A DNA stretch of 64,000 bases from Roseinatronobacter thiooxidans. GTDB lineage: Bacteria > Pseudomonadota > Alphaproteobacteria > Rhodobacterales > Rhodobacteraceae. The notes beneath the pieces are model-generated. The model saw only the letters and a list, made by a program, of their open reading frames with translations, had not been told where the DNA came from and searched no databases. Every line of letters begins with the position of its first letter. Position 1 is the stretch's first letter. Below are positions 1-9,142 of this stretch, piece by piece. The stretch spans positions 124,001-188,000 of the forward strand of contig NZ_MEHT01000007.1 of the NCBI RefSeq assembly GCF_001870675.1, written 5' to 3'. The translations under genes and the position numbers were made by a program.

Positions 1-511
1 TCACGCCGCCCCGGTCTATGTCGCCCACCAGCACAACCGGCACATCTGCCGCGCGCGCAAAGCCCATATTGGCAATATCACCCGCCCGCAGGTTCACTTC
101 GGCCGGGCTGCCTGCCCCTTCGACAATGACCAGATCATGGGCCGCGCGCAGCCTTTGGAAACTGTCCAGCACCGCCCCCATCAGCTGCGGCTTCAGGCGC
201 GCGTAATCGCGCGCCATTGCGGTGGTCAGGCGCTTGCCTTGCACAACAACCTGTGCGCCACGCTCGCTTTCGGGTTTCAGCAGGACGGGGTTCATATCGG
301 TCACCGGCTCCAGCCCGCAGGCCATGGCCTGCAACGCCTGCGCGCGCCCGATCTCGCCGCCATCGGCGGTGACAGCGGCATTGTTCGACATGTTCTGCGG
401 CTTGAACGGGGCCACACGCAGCCCCCGCCGCACGGCCGCGCGACACAGCCCTGCGACAAGCATGGATTTCCCCACATTCGAGCCGCAACCCTGAATCATT
501 ATGGCTGTCAT
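1..511 (-). CDS. cobQ: Cobyric acid synthase CobQ, N-terminal part
   Basis: Only the first 170 codons are present; the gene runs off the left edge. The product would amidate side chains of adenosyl-cobyrinic acid a,c-diamide with glutamine and ATP to give cobyric acid, a late cobalamin step in the cytoplasm. The reading begins [16 protein letters not shown], which holds the modified P-loop (GCGSNVGKS) of the BioD/CobQ family. [14 protein letters not shown] and the [12 protein letters not shown] block typical of CobQ follow. The start is set at the first ATG because homologues begin a few residues before the P-loop; a second ATG four codons in is possible. There is no obvious cobalamin riboswitch upstream. 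A second cobalamin gene, cobC, lies about 33 kb away. The family call is secure; the C-terminal glutaminase domain is not visible. Confidence 0.93.
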   Translation of the reverse strand, partial: MTAIMIQGCGSNVGKSMLVAGLCRAAVRRGLRVAPFKPQNMSNNAAVTADGGEIGRAQALQAMACGLEPVTDMNPVLLKPESERGAQVVVQGKRLTTAMARDYARLKPQLMGAVLDSFQRLRAAHDLVIVEGAGSPAEVNLRAGDIANMGFARAADVPVVLVGDIDRGGV

Positions 512-617
512 ATCCTAACCCACCTGCACCGCTTGCGGCGAAACACTGCCTCGGCGCACCCGAAAAGAGAAGCGGCGAATCTCTCGCCTGCGCCGCGTCC
601 TGCATATCTGGAAAAGT

Positions 618-701
618 TGGTGCGGGTGGTCGGAGTCGAACCGACACTCCTTGCGGAAAGGGTGTTTGAGACCCTCGCGTCTACCATTCCGCCACACCCG
701 C
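618..701 (-). tRNA. tRNA-Leu (anticodon CAA)
   Basis: On the minus strand a full cloverleaf can be drawn. The acceptor stem is GCGGGTG/CACCCGC, with discriminator A and an encoded CCA. The anticodon stem AGGGT/ACCCT encloses the loop CTCAAAC, so the anticodon is CAA, reading UUG. A variable arm longer than usual precedes the T-arm GGTTCGACTCC, as expected for a class II leucine tRNA. It lies between the divergently oriented cobQ and helicase genes. No terminator is evident after it. Confidence 0.93.
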
Positions 702-934
702 ACAACTTGCGCGTCTTTAGCGCGGAATTTTCCCCTCTGCAACTGGTCAAACGCGGCTTGGCGCAGATTTGCGACAGGTGTCAATCGGTCAAAACCCATG
801 AAGATTGACCTTTTCCAAGAAATAGCTTATGAGCCGTGCCTGTGCTGCCTTTGGGTGGCATATCCGCTCGCGGGGCGTAGTAGCAAAGCGTCCCTGAACC
901 GATCGCGGCCCGATGCCGTATCAAATGGACGCAT

Positions 935-2401
935 ATGACCCAATTCTCTGATCTGAAGCTGGACCCGAAGGTCCTGAAAGCCATTGCCGAAGCTGGCTAT
1001 ACCACGCCGACCCCGATTCAGGCGCAAGCCATACCCCACGCGCTTGAAGGGCGCGATGTGCTGGGAATCGCGCAGACCGGAACAGGCAAAACTGCCTCTT
1101 TCACGCTGCCGCTGATCACGCGTCTGGGCCGTGGGCGCGCGCGCGCGCGTATGCCGCGCAGCCTTGTGCTGGCGCCCACGCGCGAGCTGGCCGCGCAGGT
1201 GGCCGAGAATTTCGACACCTATGCCAAACACACCCGCCTGACCAAGGCGCTGCTGATCGGCGGCGTGGCCTTTGGGGAACAGGACAAGCTGATTGACCGC
1301 GGTGTGGATGTGCTGATTGCCACACCGGGCCGGTTGCTGGACCATTTCGAGCGCGGCAAACTGTTGCTGACCGGCGTTGAAGTCATGGTTGTGGACGAAG
1401 CTGACCGTATGCTGGATATGGGGTTCATCCCCGATATTGAACGCATCTTTGGCCTGACGCCCTTTACCCGCCAAACATTTTTCTATTCGGCCACAATGGC
1501 CCCCGAGATCGAGCGGATCACCAACACCTTCCTGTCAAACCCCGCGCGGATCGAGATTGCGCGGCAGGCCACTGCGTCTGAAACCATAACGCAGGAACTG
1601 ATCGAGCTGCCCGCCACGCGCCGCGATGGGGCCGCCAAGATCAAGCGTGAAGCCTTGCGCGCGATTATCGAAGCCGAAGGCGACAAGCTGGAAAACGCGA
1701 TCATCTTTTGCAACCGCAAGGTCGAGGTGGATATTCTGGCCAAGTCGCTGACCAAGCACAAACTTGACGCGGCCCCCATTCATGGCGATCTGGACCAATC
1801 CTTGCGCACCCGCACGCTAGAGCGGTTTCGCGCAGGCGAATTGCGCCTGCTGATCGCGTCGGATGTGGCGGCGCGGGGGCTGGATGTGCCTTCGGTCAGC
1901 CATGTGTTCAATTTCGACCTGCCATCGCACCCTGAAGATTATGTGCACCGCATCGGGCGCACAGGGCGCGCAGGGCGTTCGGGCAAGGCAGTGTCGCTGA
2001 TGGTGCCTGCCGACAAGAAATATCTGGATGCGATCGAGCAGCTTTTGCAGCGCGAATTGCCGCGCGGCACGGCCCCGCAGCTGGATATCGGCAAACCCGT
2101 GGCAGAGCCGGAAGCGGCGAAAGACGCCGCCCCACGGCGCGCGCATTCTGTGTCGAAAGCGAAAGCCGCCGCACCTGCGCCCACACCAGAGCCTGCAGCG
2201 GCACCAGCCGAAGTGGCGAGCGACACCAAAGAGACGCAGAACGCCAATCTGTACAATCTGGACACCGCCAAAGCCCCGCGCGGCGGGCGCGGCCAGTCGC
2301 GGCAGCGGCAAGACAATCGCGGCAACGACAACCGTGGTGCTGTGGTTGGAATGGGCGACCATGTACCCGATTTCCTGCTGCGCGAATTCCGCATCGCCTA
2401 A
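935..2401 (+). CDS. rhlE: DEAD-box ATP-dependent RNA helicase, RhlE-like
   Basis: This 488-residue protein unwinds RNA duplexes with ATP; family members act in ribosome assembly, mRNA decay and cold adaptation. Visible motifs are the Q-motif region (TPTPIQAQAIP), Walker A AQTGTGKT (46-53), PTREL (~81), DEAD (154-157), SAT (185-187), then the second RecA domain with DVAARGLDVP and HRIGRTGRAGR. After about residue 390 comes a low-complexity tail, first Ala/Pro/Lys-rich and then Arg/Gly/Asn/Gln-rich, of the kind that gives non-specific RNA binding. The start ATG follows a 230-base gene-free leader without recognised regulatory RNA. The gene stands alone and ends at a strong hairpin. Subfamily assignment (RhlE versus other short DEAD proteins) rests on overall layout and is less sure than the family. 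Confidence 0.9.
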   Translation: MTQFSDLKLDPKVLKAIAEAGYTTPTPIQAQAIPHALEGRDVLGIAQTGTGKTASFTLPLITRLGRGRARARMPRSLVLAPTRELAAQVAENFDTYAKHTRLTKALLIGGVAFGEQDKLIDRGVDVLIATPGRLLDHFERGKLLLTGVEVMVVDEADRMLDMGFIPDIERIFGLTPFTRQTFFYSATMAPEIERITNTFLSNPARIEIARQATASETITQELIELPATRRDGAAKIKREALRAIIEAEGDKLENAIIFCNRKVEVDILAKSLTKHKLDAAPIHGDLDQSLRTRTLERFRAGELRLLIASDVAARGLDVPSVSHVFNFDLPSHPEDYVHRIGRTGRAGRSGKAVSLMVPADKKYLDAIEQLLQRELPRGTAPQLDIGKPVAEPEAAKDAAPRRAHSVSKAKAAAPAPTPEPAAAPAEVASDTKETQNANLYNLDTAKAPRGGRGQSRQRQDNRGNDNRGAVVGMGDHVPDFLLREFRIA

Positions 2402-2421
2402 GCGCTACCAGATCACGCATA

Positions 2422-2455
2422 GCAAAAGCCGCACCTTTCGGGGTGCGGCTTTTGC
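2422..2455. terminator. Bidirectional hairpin between convergent genes
   Basis: A perfect 14-bp inverted repeat (arms 2422-2435 and 2442-2455, loop TTTCGG) sits between the stop codons of the helicase and aglK. The arms begin GCAAAA and end TTTTGC, so each transcript has U residues in the downstream arm. It can therefore serve both directions. There is no long U tract beyond the stem. Confidence 0.75.
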
Positions 2456-2469
2456 ATGTTGCAGGGCCG

Positions 2470-3561
2470 TTACCGATACAGCAGCGACACTTTGTTATGA
2501 AACAGGTGTATCTTGGACGGGTCGGCCTTCAGCTTGACCTTGCGGCCCTTGAGGTCGGTGTGAATACCCGCCAGCTTGGCCAGCACAGGGGCTGCGCCTG
2601 CGGTATCGGGCTTGAAATACAGCACCGTCAATTCGCCCAAGGCTTCCAGCAATTCCACCTCGCCTGCATAGAGGAAATCTTCCCCTTCGGTGGCGACCAT
2701 ATCTTCGGGGCGCGCACCGACATTGACCTTGATCCCCATATCCGCGTCGGTTGTGGGAATGTCCGCCACCGCAGTGCCACCGCCATCCAGTTGCACATGC
2801 GTTTGTGCCCCCGTCCTGACCACCTTGCCCGGCAACAGGTTCATGGCGGGCGAGCCGATGAATTGCGCGACGAATTCGCCATTGGGGCGTTCATACAATT
2901 CCAGCGGTGTGCCGACCTGCGCAATCCCGCCGCCCGCCAATACGACAATGCGGCTGGCCAGTGTCATCGCTTCGACCTGGTCATGGGTCACATAGACCAT
3001 GGTCGAATTGGGCATCGATTCTTTCAGCTTCGCAATCTCGATGCGGGTGGCCACGCGCAACGCCGCGTCAAGGTTCGAGAGCGGTTCATCAAACAGATAC
3101 ACTTTCGGGTCGCGCACGATGGAGCGGCCAATCGCCACCCGCTGGCGCTGCCCGCCCGATAGCGCCTTGGGCAAACGGTCCAGATAGGGGCCAAGTTGCA
3201 GGATTTCCGCTGCGCGGTTCACCGCTGCGTCAATCTCGGATTTCGACTTTTTGGCGATTTTCAGCGCGAAGGACATGTTGTCGCGCACCGTCATATGCGG
3301 ATACAGCGCATAAGATTGAAACACCATGGCGATCCCGCGCTGCGATGGCGGGATGTCATTGACGACCATCCCGTCAATCTGCAACTCGCCTGCCGTGATC
3401 TTTTCCAGACCGGCGATCATGCGCAAAAGTGTGGATTTGCCGCAACCCGACGGGCCGACGAACACGATCAATTCGCCCTGTTTGATATCAAGGTTGATAT
3501 CGGACAAGACCTTAACCTCGCCATATGCCTTTTCGACATCGGTCAGCTTCAGATCGGCCAT
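2470..3561 (-). CDS. aglK: Alpha-glucoside ABC transporter ATP-binding protein AglK
   Basis: This 363-residue MalK/UgpC-type ATPase energises the AglEFG importer at the inner face of the membrane. Walker A GPSGCGKST is at 36-44, the signature LSGGQRQ at 134-140, Walker B VYLFDEP at 154-160 and the switch histidine in VTHDQ near 197. A C-terminal TOBE-like regulatory domain follows from about residue 235. It is the last gene of the aglEFGAK operon, starting 21 bases after aglA, with a strong GGAGG-type ribosome site in the gap. Length and domain order are normal for the family. The alpha-glucoside specificity is inferred from gene order, which matches the Sinorhizobium agl operon. Confidence 0.9.
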   Translation of the reverse strand: MADLKLTDVEKAYGEVKVLSDINLDIKQGELIVFVGPSGCGKSTLLRMIAGLEKITAGELQIDGMVVNDIPPSQRGIAMVFQSYALYPHMTVRDNMSFALKIAKKSKSEIDAAVNRAAEILQLGPYLDRLPKALSGGQRQRVAIGRSIVRDPKVYLFDEPLSNLDAALRVATRIEIAKLKESMPNSTMVYVTHDQVEAMTLASRIVVLAGGGIAQVGTPLELYERPNGEFVAQFIGSPAMNLLPGKVVRTGAQTHVQLDGGGTAVADIPTTDADMGIKVNVGARPEDMVATEGEDFLYAGEVELLEALGELTVLYFKPDTAGAAPVLAKLAGIHTDLKGRKVKLKADPSKIHLFHNKVSLLYR

Positions 3562-3582
3562 GATGCCTCCTCCCTTTTCGTG

Positions 3583-5235
3583 TTATCTTTTAACGACCAG
3601 ACAGGGCTGCCAAGGCCCAAGATGCACCAGCCCGTCTTCTCCCGGGCCAGAGCTGTTCAGTTCCTGCCCGATCGTGACCCAGTTCCCCTCTGGCAAATAC
3701 AGGGTGGCTGGCTCGTGGCTGAGGTTGAAGGCGCAGAACAACTCCTCTCCCGCCTCCTCGCGGAAGAAAGACAGCACCTCGCCCGAGACATGCAGGTTGC
3801 GCATACTGCCGCGCGCAAGGGCGCGATGCGCCTGACGGAACGCAATGGCGCGGCGGTAATGGTGCAGCAGCGCATCGGGGGCGCGTTCCTGCGCATCCAC
3901 CGCCAGCCCCAGATGGTCGCGCGCGACAGGCAACCACGGTTTGCCGCCCGAAAAACCGCCATTCTGGTTGTCTGCTGTCCAGACCATTGGCGTGCGGCAC
4001 CCGTCGCGGCCCTTGTATTCGGGCCAGAACTGAATGCCATAAGGGTCTTGCAAATCGTCAAAGTGCAACTCTGCTTCTTGCAGGCCCAACTCCTCGCCCT
4101 GATACAGGCAGACCGACCCGCGCAGGCACATCATCAGCGTGGCATAGGCGCGCGAGGCTGCCGGAGACAGGTTCCAGCGCGAAATGTGGCGCATGACATC
4201 ATGGTTGGAAAATGCCCAGCACGCCCAGCCGTCAGGGGCGACATGGTCCATATGGCGCAGCACAGCCGCCACCCGTGCCGCTGAAGGGGCATCGGGGGCC
4301 AGAAATTCGAACGCGTAGCACATCTGCACCTTGTCGCCGCCAGAGGTGTATTCGCCAAGAATCTCCAGCCCGCGCTGCGCATCGCCCACTTCGCCCACGG
4401 CGGCGGCGTCATACATATCCATCACCGCGCGGAAGCGGCGCAGGAATTCCAGATTCTCGGGGCGGTTCTTGTCGTAGAGGTGTTCTTGGTGGTTATACGG
4501 GTTCACCGCAGGCGCGATCGAGGCATTACGCCGCTCTGGTGGCAGGGGCGGGTTGTCGCGCAGGTCATAGTCATGGACATAGAAATTGATCGTATCCAGA
4601 CGGAAGCCATTGACCCCGCGTTCCAGCCAGAAGCGCGCGATGTTCAGCAATTCATCCTGCACGGCGGGTTCGTGAAAGTTCAGGTCCGGCTGTGACGACA
4701 GGAAGTTATGCAGGTAATATTGCAGGCGCGTCGCATCCCATGCCCAGGCCGAGCCGCCGAAAATCGACAGCCAGTTATTGGGCGGGGTGCCATCGGGTTT
4801 GGCGTCGGCCCAGACATACCAGTTCGATTTCGGGTTATCGCGGCTTGCGCGGCTTTCCTTGAACCACGGGTGCTGGTCCGAGGAATGCGACAATACCAGA
4901 TCGATCAACACCTTGATGCCCAGTTTATGCGCCGTGGCCACCAGCGCGTCAAAATCCGACAAGGTGCCGAACATCGGGTCTACATCGCAGTAATCCGACA
5001 CATCATAGCCAAAATCCTTCATCGGAGAGGTGAAGAAAGGGCTGATCCAGATGACATCGACACCAAGGCTGGCGATATAGGGCAAGCGCTCCATGATGCC
5101 GCGCAGATCGCCGATACCGTCGCCATTGCTGTCCTGAAAGCTGCGGGGGTAGATCTGATAGATCACCGCGCCACGCCACCAGTCGGGGTAAAGCTCCAGC
5201 CCGTGAGAGGGCTGCAACAAGGGTTGTGCAGTCAC
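3583..5235 (-). CDS. aglA: Alpha-glucosidase AglA (GH13)
   Basis: This is a 550-residue cytoplasmic glycoside hydrolase that cleaves imported alpha-glucosides such as sucrose, maltose or trehalose analogues to glucose. GH13 landmarks are YQIYPRSFQD near the N-terminus, DVIWISPFF, region I DLVLSHSSDQHPWF, region II GFRLDTINF carrying the nucleophile Asp, region III with the acid/base Glu in VGEVG, and region IV FSNHD. I chose the GTG start at 5235. It follows AAGGA by 8 bases, just after the aglG stop, whereas the longer ATG reading would overlap aglG. No signal peptide is present, which fits hydrolysis inside the cell. The gene lies between the permease genes and aglK, as in known agl operons. 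Exact substrate preference cannot be read from sequence. Confidence 0.9.
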   Translation of the reverse strand: MTAQPLLQPSHGLELYPDWWRGAVIYQIYPRSFQDSNGDGIGDLRGIMERLPYIASLGVDVIWISPFFTSPMKDFGYDVSDYCDVDPMFGTLSDFDALVATAHKLGIKVLIDLVLSHSSDQHPWFKESRASRDNPKSNWYVWADAKPDGTPPNNWLSIFGGSAWAWDATRLQYYLHNFLSSQPDLNFHEPAVQDELLNIARFWLERGVNGFRLDTINFYVHDYDLRDNPPLPPERRNASIAPAVNPYNHQEHLYDKNRPENLEFLRRFRAVMDMYDAAAVGEVGDAQRGLEILGEYTSGGDKVQMCYAFEFLAPDAPSAARVAAVLRHMDHVAPDGWACWAFSNHDVMRHISRWNLSPAASRAYATLMMCLRGSVCLYQGEELGLQEAELHFDDLQDPYGIQFWPEYKGRDGCRTPMVWTADNQNGGFSGGKPWLPVARDHLGLAVDAQERAPDALLHHYRRAIAFRQAHRALARGSMRNLHVSGEVLSFFREEAGEELFCAFNLSHEPATLYLPEGNWVTIGQELNSSGPGEDGLVHLGPWQPCLVVKR

Positions 5236-5246
5236 GTTATTTGTCC

Positions 5247-6398
5247 TTATTTGACAGAGCCAGCCAGAAGGCCGCGCACCAGATAGCGTTGCATTGTGAA
5301 GAAGACGACCAGCGGCACCGCGATAGACACAAAGGCCGCAGTCGCCAGAATGCCCCAATCCCCCCCGCGTGACCCCAGCAGGTCATCCGCGATCTTCACT
5401 GTCATGACCTGAGATTCCGCCCCAGAGGGCAAGAAGACTTTTGCCACCAGCAGGTCATTCCATGTCCAGAGGAACTGGAAAATGGCGAAAGAGGCAAGTG
5501 CCGGAAAACTGAGCGGCAGAATGATGCGCACGAAAATCTGAAAGTCGGTTGCGCCATCGACCTTGGCCGATTCGATAATGTCGCGCGGCAGCCCGACCAT
5601 GTAATTTCGCAGCAAATACACCGCCAGCGGCAGGCCAAAGCCCGTATGCGCCAGCCAGATGCCAAGAAAACTCTGCCCGATGCCAATATTGGTATGCAGC
5701 GTCAGAAGCGGCACCAGCGCAAGCTGCAAGGGCACAACCAGCAGCCCCACCACAGCCGCGATCAACAGCCCACGGCCCGGAAAATCCATCCATGCCAGCG
5801 CATAGGCGGCAAAGGCTGCAATCAGGATCGGGATGATCGTGGCAGGGATGGTCACAGTCAGCGTGTTGATGAAGGCGCGGTCCATGCCATCTGCGCGCAG
5901 GACTGTATCGTAATTGGCAAGCGTGAATCGCGGCGGTGTTCGGGCCTCGAAATACAGGGTTGGGCCGCGCGTCACCTCCTCGGGCGATTCGATGCGATAG
6001 CTGCCATCGCGGTTGACGACAACAGTACCGCCGCCGCGCAGTTCTGACACCTCGCCCGCTGGAAATTCCGCAGGATCAACCGCGCGCGTGCCATAAGCGG
6101 CCACCACCCCTGTCGCATCGGGAAAACGGCCAGACAGGCTGGGGTCGGCAAAGACATTGCCTTCAAGGATGAAAGTGCCGTTTTCTTCGCGCGCACCATC
6201 CGCCGCAACGCGGGCGCGGAAATTCAGGTCGACCGCGAAAGGGGCCTGCCACCAGCCGGAATTGGAAATCTGGTCGCGGTCGCGGAAGGACGACACGAAC
6301 AGCCCGATGGTGGGCAACAGCCACAGCAGCACCAGAATGATAACTGTAATATTGACCGCAAGCTTGCTGCCCTGATTTTGTCCTGCAATATTGTCCAT
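5247..6398 (-). CDS. aglG: Alpha-glucoside ABC transporter permease AglG
   Basis: This 383-residue inner-membrane permease pairs with AglF. It has one N-terminal transmembrane helix (VNITVIILVLLWLLPTIGLF). A large periplasmic segment of roughly 150 residues follows, rich in charged and glycine residues. The C-terminal binding-protein-dependent transport domain has several helices and the ATPase-docking EAA loop (ESAKVDGATDFQIFVRIILP). The long periplasmic insertion is typical of AglG and sets it apart from ordinary MalG-type subunits of about 280 residues. The gene begins 14 bases after the aglF stop and is followed by aglA. Confidence 0.88.
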   Translation of the reverse strand: MDNIAGQNQGSKLAVNITVIILVLLWLLPTIGLFVSSFRDRDQISNSGWWQAPFAVDLNFRARVAADGAREENGTFILEGNVFADPSLSGRFPDATGVVAAYGTRAVDPAEFPAGEVSELRGGGTVVVNRDGSYRIESPEEVTRGPTLYFEARTPPRFTLANYDTVLRADGMDRAFINTLTVTIPATIIPILIAAFAAYALAWMDFPGRGLLIAAVVGLLVVPLQLALVPLLTLHTNIGIGQSFLGIWLAHTGFGLPLAVYLLRNYMVGLPRDIIESAKVDGATDFQIFVRIILPLSFPALASFAIFQFLWTWNDLLVAKVFLPSGAESQVMTVKIADDLLGSRGGDWGILATAAFVSIAVPLVVFFTMQRYLVRGLLAGSVK

Positions 6399-6412
6399 CT
6401 CTCGTCCCTTCC

Positions 6413-7390
6413 TCAGCGCATTTCGTTGCGCGCTTGGCGGATGTTCCAGATCATCACCGGCAGCACCAGCAGCATGATCACGAAAGCCACAGCAGTGGCG
6501 CGCCCGTCATCGCGGAACATGTAGGTCATCATGTAGCTGGGCAGGATATGCGTGCCGAAATTGCCCCCTGTCATGGTGTAGACGATGTCGAACACCTTCA
6601 GCACCAGAATGGTGATGGTCGTCCAGACCACGACAATCGTGCCCATGATCTGCGGCACCTTGATTTTGAAAAACACCTGAAACGCATTTGCGCCATCGAT
6701 AATCGCGGCCTCGATTGTTTCTTCGGGGATGCCGCGCAGCGCGGCCGACAGGATGACCATGGCAAAGCCTGTCTGAATCCAGACCAGAATGAACATGAGG
6801 AAAAAATTGTTCCAGAACCGCACTTGCAGCGGGTCCAGCACTGTCAGCCCCATGGAATCGCGGATCGAGTTGATGATGCCGATATCGGGGTTGGCGGAAT
6901 AGACGAATTTCCAGATCAGCGACGCGCCGACAAAGGAAATCGCCATCGGCATGAAGATCAGCGATTTGGCGATATTGCCCCAGCTTAGCCGGTCTGTCAG
7001 TTGCGCGACCAGCAGCCCCAGAAACGTGGCCATTGCTGGCACGAACAGCACCCAGAGCAGGTTGTTCATAACAGCGGTGCGAAAAGTGCCTTCGCCAAAC
7101 AGGTCGATGTAATTGCCCAAACCAATGAAATTCGCGCCCGAGCGGTCAAATAACGAGCGCCAGAATGACCCCACCACCGGATAGGCCAGATACAGCCCCA
7201 GCGCGAACATGGCGGGAAACAGAAACAGCCAAGGGCGCACCTGATTGGCGCGGTTAATGTTGCGCCCTGTATTTGGCCCTTTGGCCGGGAAGATCACCTT
7301 GTCCAGAAGCATGTTCGAGAAGTAAAAATACCCCACGCAGCCCCCGACACCGATGATGATGGTCAACATCCCCTGAAAAACTGGTGACAT
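6413..7390 (-). CDS. aglF: Alpha-glucoside ABC transporter permease AglF
   Basis: This is a 325-residue MalF-type permease. Two helices near the N-terminus (TIIIGVGGCVGYFYF and PWLFLFPAMFALGLYLAYP) precede the core transport domain. The EAA loop is EAAIIDGANAFQVFFKIKVP. With AglG it forms the channel for the sugar delivered by AglE and is driven by AglK. It is separated from aglE by 129 bases holding a strong hairpin, so its expression is probably lower than that of the binding protein. Confidence 0.88.
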   Translation of the reverse strand: MSPVFQGMLTIIIGVGGCVGYFYFSNMLLDKVIFPAKGPNTGRNINRANQVRPWLFLFPAMFALGLYLAYPVVGSFWRSLFDRSGANFIGLGNYIDLFGEGTFRTAVMNNLLWVLFVPAMATFLGLLVAQLTDRLSWGNIAKSLIFMPMAISFVGASLIWKFVYSANPDIGIINSIRDSMGLTVLDPLQVRFWNNFFLMFILVWIQTGFAMVILSAALRGIPEETIEAAIIDGANAFQVFFKIKVPQIMGTIVVVWTTITILVLKVFDIVYTMTGGNFGTHILPSYMMTYMFRDDGRATAVAFVIMLLVLPVMIWNIRQARNEMR

Positions 7391-7474
7391 CTCTCCCCTC
7401 CCTTTGGGTCGATTGCACAGGCGCGGCAGCTTTGACCGCGCGTATTTGGATTGAAAGATTTGGTGCGTTCAAAT

Positions 7475-7502
7475 GGGCAGGGCCGCAGACACGGCCCTGC
7501 CC
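7475..7502 (-). other. Intercistronic stem-loop between aglE and aglF
   Basis: An 11-bp perfect inverted repeat GGGCAGGGCCG/CGGCCCTGCCC with a 6-base loop lies between the stop of aglE and the start of aglF. On the transcribed minus strand it is followed by only ATTTG, so it is a poor terminator. As with malE-malF type hairpins, it more likely protects the 3' end of the binding-protein mRNA and lowers permease expression. The structure is seen; the role is inferred. Confidence 0.7.
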
Positions 7503-7519
7503 TTTGTGACGGTGTCGCC

Positions 7520-8872
7520 TTAGCGCATGGCGTCCCAGCGGTCCTGGATCATATTGGCCACGCTTTCCGCATCGCCTTGGGTGGTGAAATCCACCATGCC
7601 TGTCCAGAATGCGCCCGCGCCAATTTCGCCCGGCATCAGGTCGGATGCATCAAAGCGGAAGGTTGTTGCAGCCAGCAGGATTTCATTCATCGCGCGCAGG
7701 GCGTCGGATGAGAAGACATCCAGATTGACGCCGGAATGCGGTGTCAGGAAGCCCGATTGCGCCATCCAGACTTCATGTGCGATGGGTGTCTTGAAAAACT
7801 CGATCAGGCCGCGCGCGGCAGGGCTGTCATTGGTGATGGCGAACAAAGTGCCCGCGCCCAGAACCGGATCACCCAAACCCGCCTCGCTTGATGAGGGGAA
7901 ATAGAAGAAGTCGTAATCCGCGCCAAATTCAGACCCTTCAGGGAAGAAGGTGGGAATGAAGGACGCCTGCTTGTGCATGTAGCAGCTTGGCGGAATTTGG
8001 AACAGGCCAGCGGGGCTGTCGCGGAAATCGGTGGTTGCTGCCGCCTCGGGGCCGCCCTGCGCCCAACCTTCGGTGCGCACAAACTCGCCGTAAGCTTCGA
8101 TCGCTTGAATCACTTCGGGCGAATTGAAGGGCAATTCATTGGTCACCCACTGGTCATAGATTTCGGGCGCATGCAGGCGCAGCATCATATCCTCGACCCA
8201 GTCGGTGGCAGGCCAGCCGGTTGCGGCCCCTGACCCCAGACCAATGCACCACGGCGTGCCGCCATCTTCGACGATCTGCGCTGACAGCGCCTTGAGGTCT
8301 TCCAGCGATTGCGGAATCTCGTAGCCCATTTCGTCAAACTGCTCTGGGCTGTACCAGATCAGCGATTTCACATCGACCTTGTAGAAAAAGCCGAACATTT
8401 CAGACTCGCCCGCAGCATTGGCGAAGCTGCCAAGGTCCACCCATGACTGGCCGGCGGCGTAGTTTTCAACCATCCAATCCGCGGTTTCCTGCCCCAATGG
8501 CGCAAGCGCGCCGCGCGCGGCCATATCTGCCGCAAGGCCCGGCTGGGGGAAAACCGCCAGATTGGGTGCGGAATTGGCCTGAATGGCGATGACGATGTCC
8601 TGCTCGAAACTGTCAGAGCCGGAATAGCGGACATCGGCCCCAGTGGCGGCCGCAAAATAGGCCAGCATATTGGTGACCATCTGCCCGTCAGCGCCGGTCC
8701 ATGGGCCGGTGATGGTCAGTGTTTCGCCCGAAAAATCATGGTCCCCAGAAAATGCCTCAAAACTGTCCCAGTTGAAGCCATCGGTGCCCGGTTCAATAAT
8801 CAAATCCTGCGCATGCGCCGCTGACGCAAACAGGGCAAGCGTTGCAACGCCTGCATAAAGTTTCGATTTCAT
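7520..8872 (-). CDS. aglE: Alpha-glucoside ABC transporter substrate-binding protein AglE
   Basis: This 450-residue periplasmic binding protein captures the sugar for AglFGK. The start at 8872 gives a clean Sec signal peptide (MKSKLYAGVATLALFASAAHA, cut before Q) and has GGGAGGA upstream; a longer reading by 12 codons lacks a ribosome site. The mature part resembles extracellular solute-binding family 1, with GPWTGADGQMV near the N-terminus. It is the first gene of the leftward operon, reading away from aglR and the operator palindrome. Confidence 0.9.
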   Translation of the reverse strand: MKSKLYAGVATLALFASAAHAQDLIIEPGTDGFNWDSFEAFSGDHDFSGETLTITGPWTGADGQMVTNMLAYFAAATGADVRYSGSDSFEQDIVIAIQANSAPNLAVFPQPGLAADMAARGALAPLGQETADWMVENYAAGQSWVDLGSFANAAGESEMFGFFYKVDVKSLIWYSPEQFDEMGYEIPQSLEDLKALSAQIVEDGGTPWCIGLGSGAATGWPATDWVEDMMLRLHAPEIYDQWVTNELPFNSPEVIQAIEAYGEFVRTEGWAQGGPEAAATTDFRDSPAGLFQIPPSCYMHKQASFIPTFFPEGSEFGADYDFFYFPSSSEAGLGDPVLGAGTLFAITNDSPAARGLIEFFKTPIAHEVWMAQSGFLTPHSGVNLDVFSSDALRAMNEILLAATTFRFDASDLMPGEIGAGAFWTGMVDFTTQGDAESVANMIQDRWDAMR

Positions 8873-8942
8873 GTCATCCTCCCAAGGTTGACTTGTTGTT
8901 TTGCACAATTCTTACGCTTGCGCTGATCACCATCCCAGCAGT

Positions 8943-8970
8943 TTGGAATCGCTTTTCCAAAGCGCTTTGG
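8943..8970. promoter_or_regulatory. LacI-family operator, two overlapping palindromes
   Basis: In the 270-base control region between aglE and aglR lies the perfect 14-bp palindrome CCAAAGCGCTTTGG (8957-8970) with a central CG, the hallmark of LacI/GalR operators. Overlapping it is TTGGAA-N6-TTCCAA (8943-8960). The overlap could let one repressor dimer occupy alternative registers. The cognate regulator is presumably AglR, encoded next door. Site and symmetry are visible; the assignment to AglR is inferred. Confidence 0.72.
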
Positions 8971-9142
8971 ATTTCGGCACGTTGGCGGAAGCAAATCTCT
9001 CTGTCAAATGATTTTCTTGAAAACTGCTGGTATTTGTTGGCCTTTTCGCAGGTGCAGAAAATTGTTCATTCGAGATACCCCCTTTTCAGCAGATGATTTT
9101 TCCGTAGAGTGAGGGCAGGATTCAACACGGTTTGGCTAAAAC

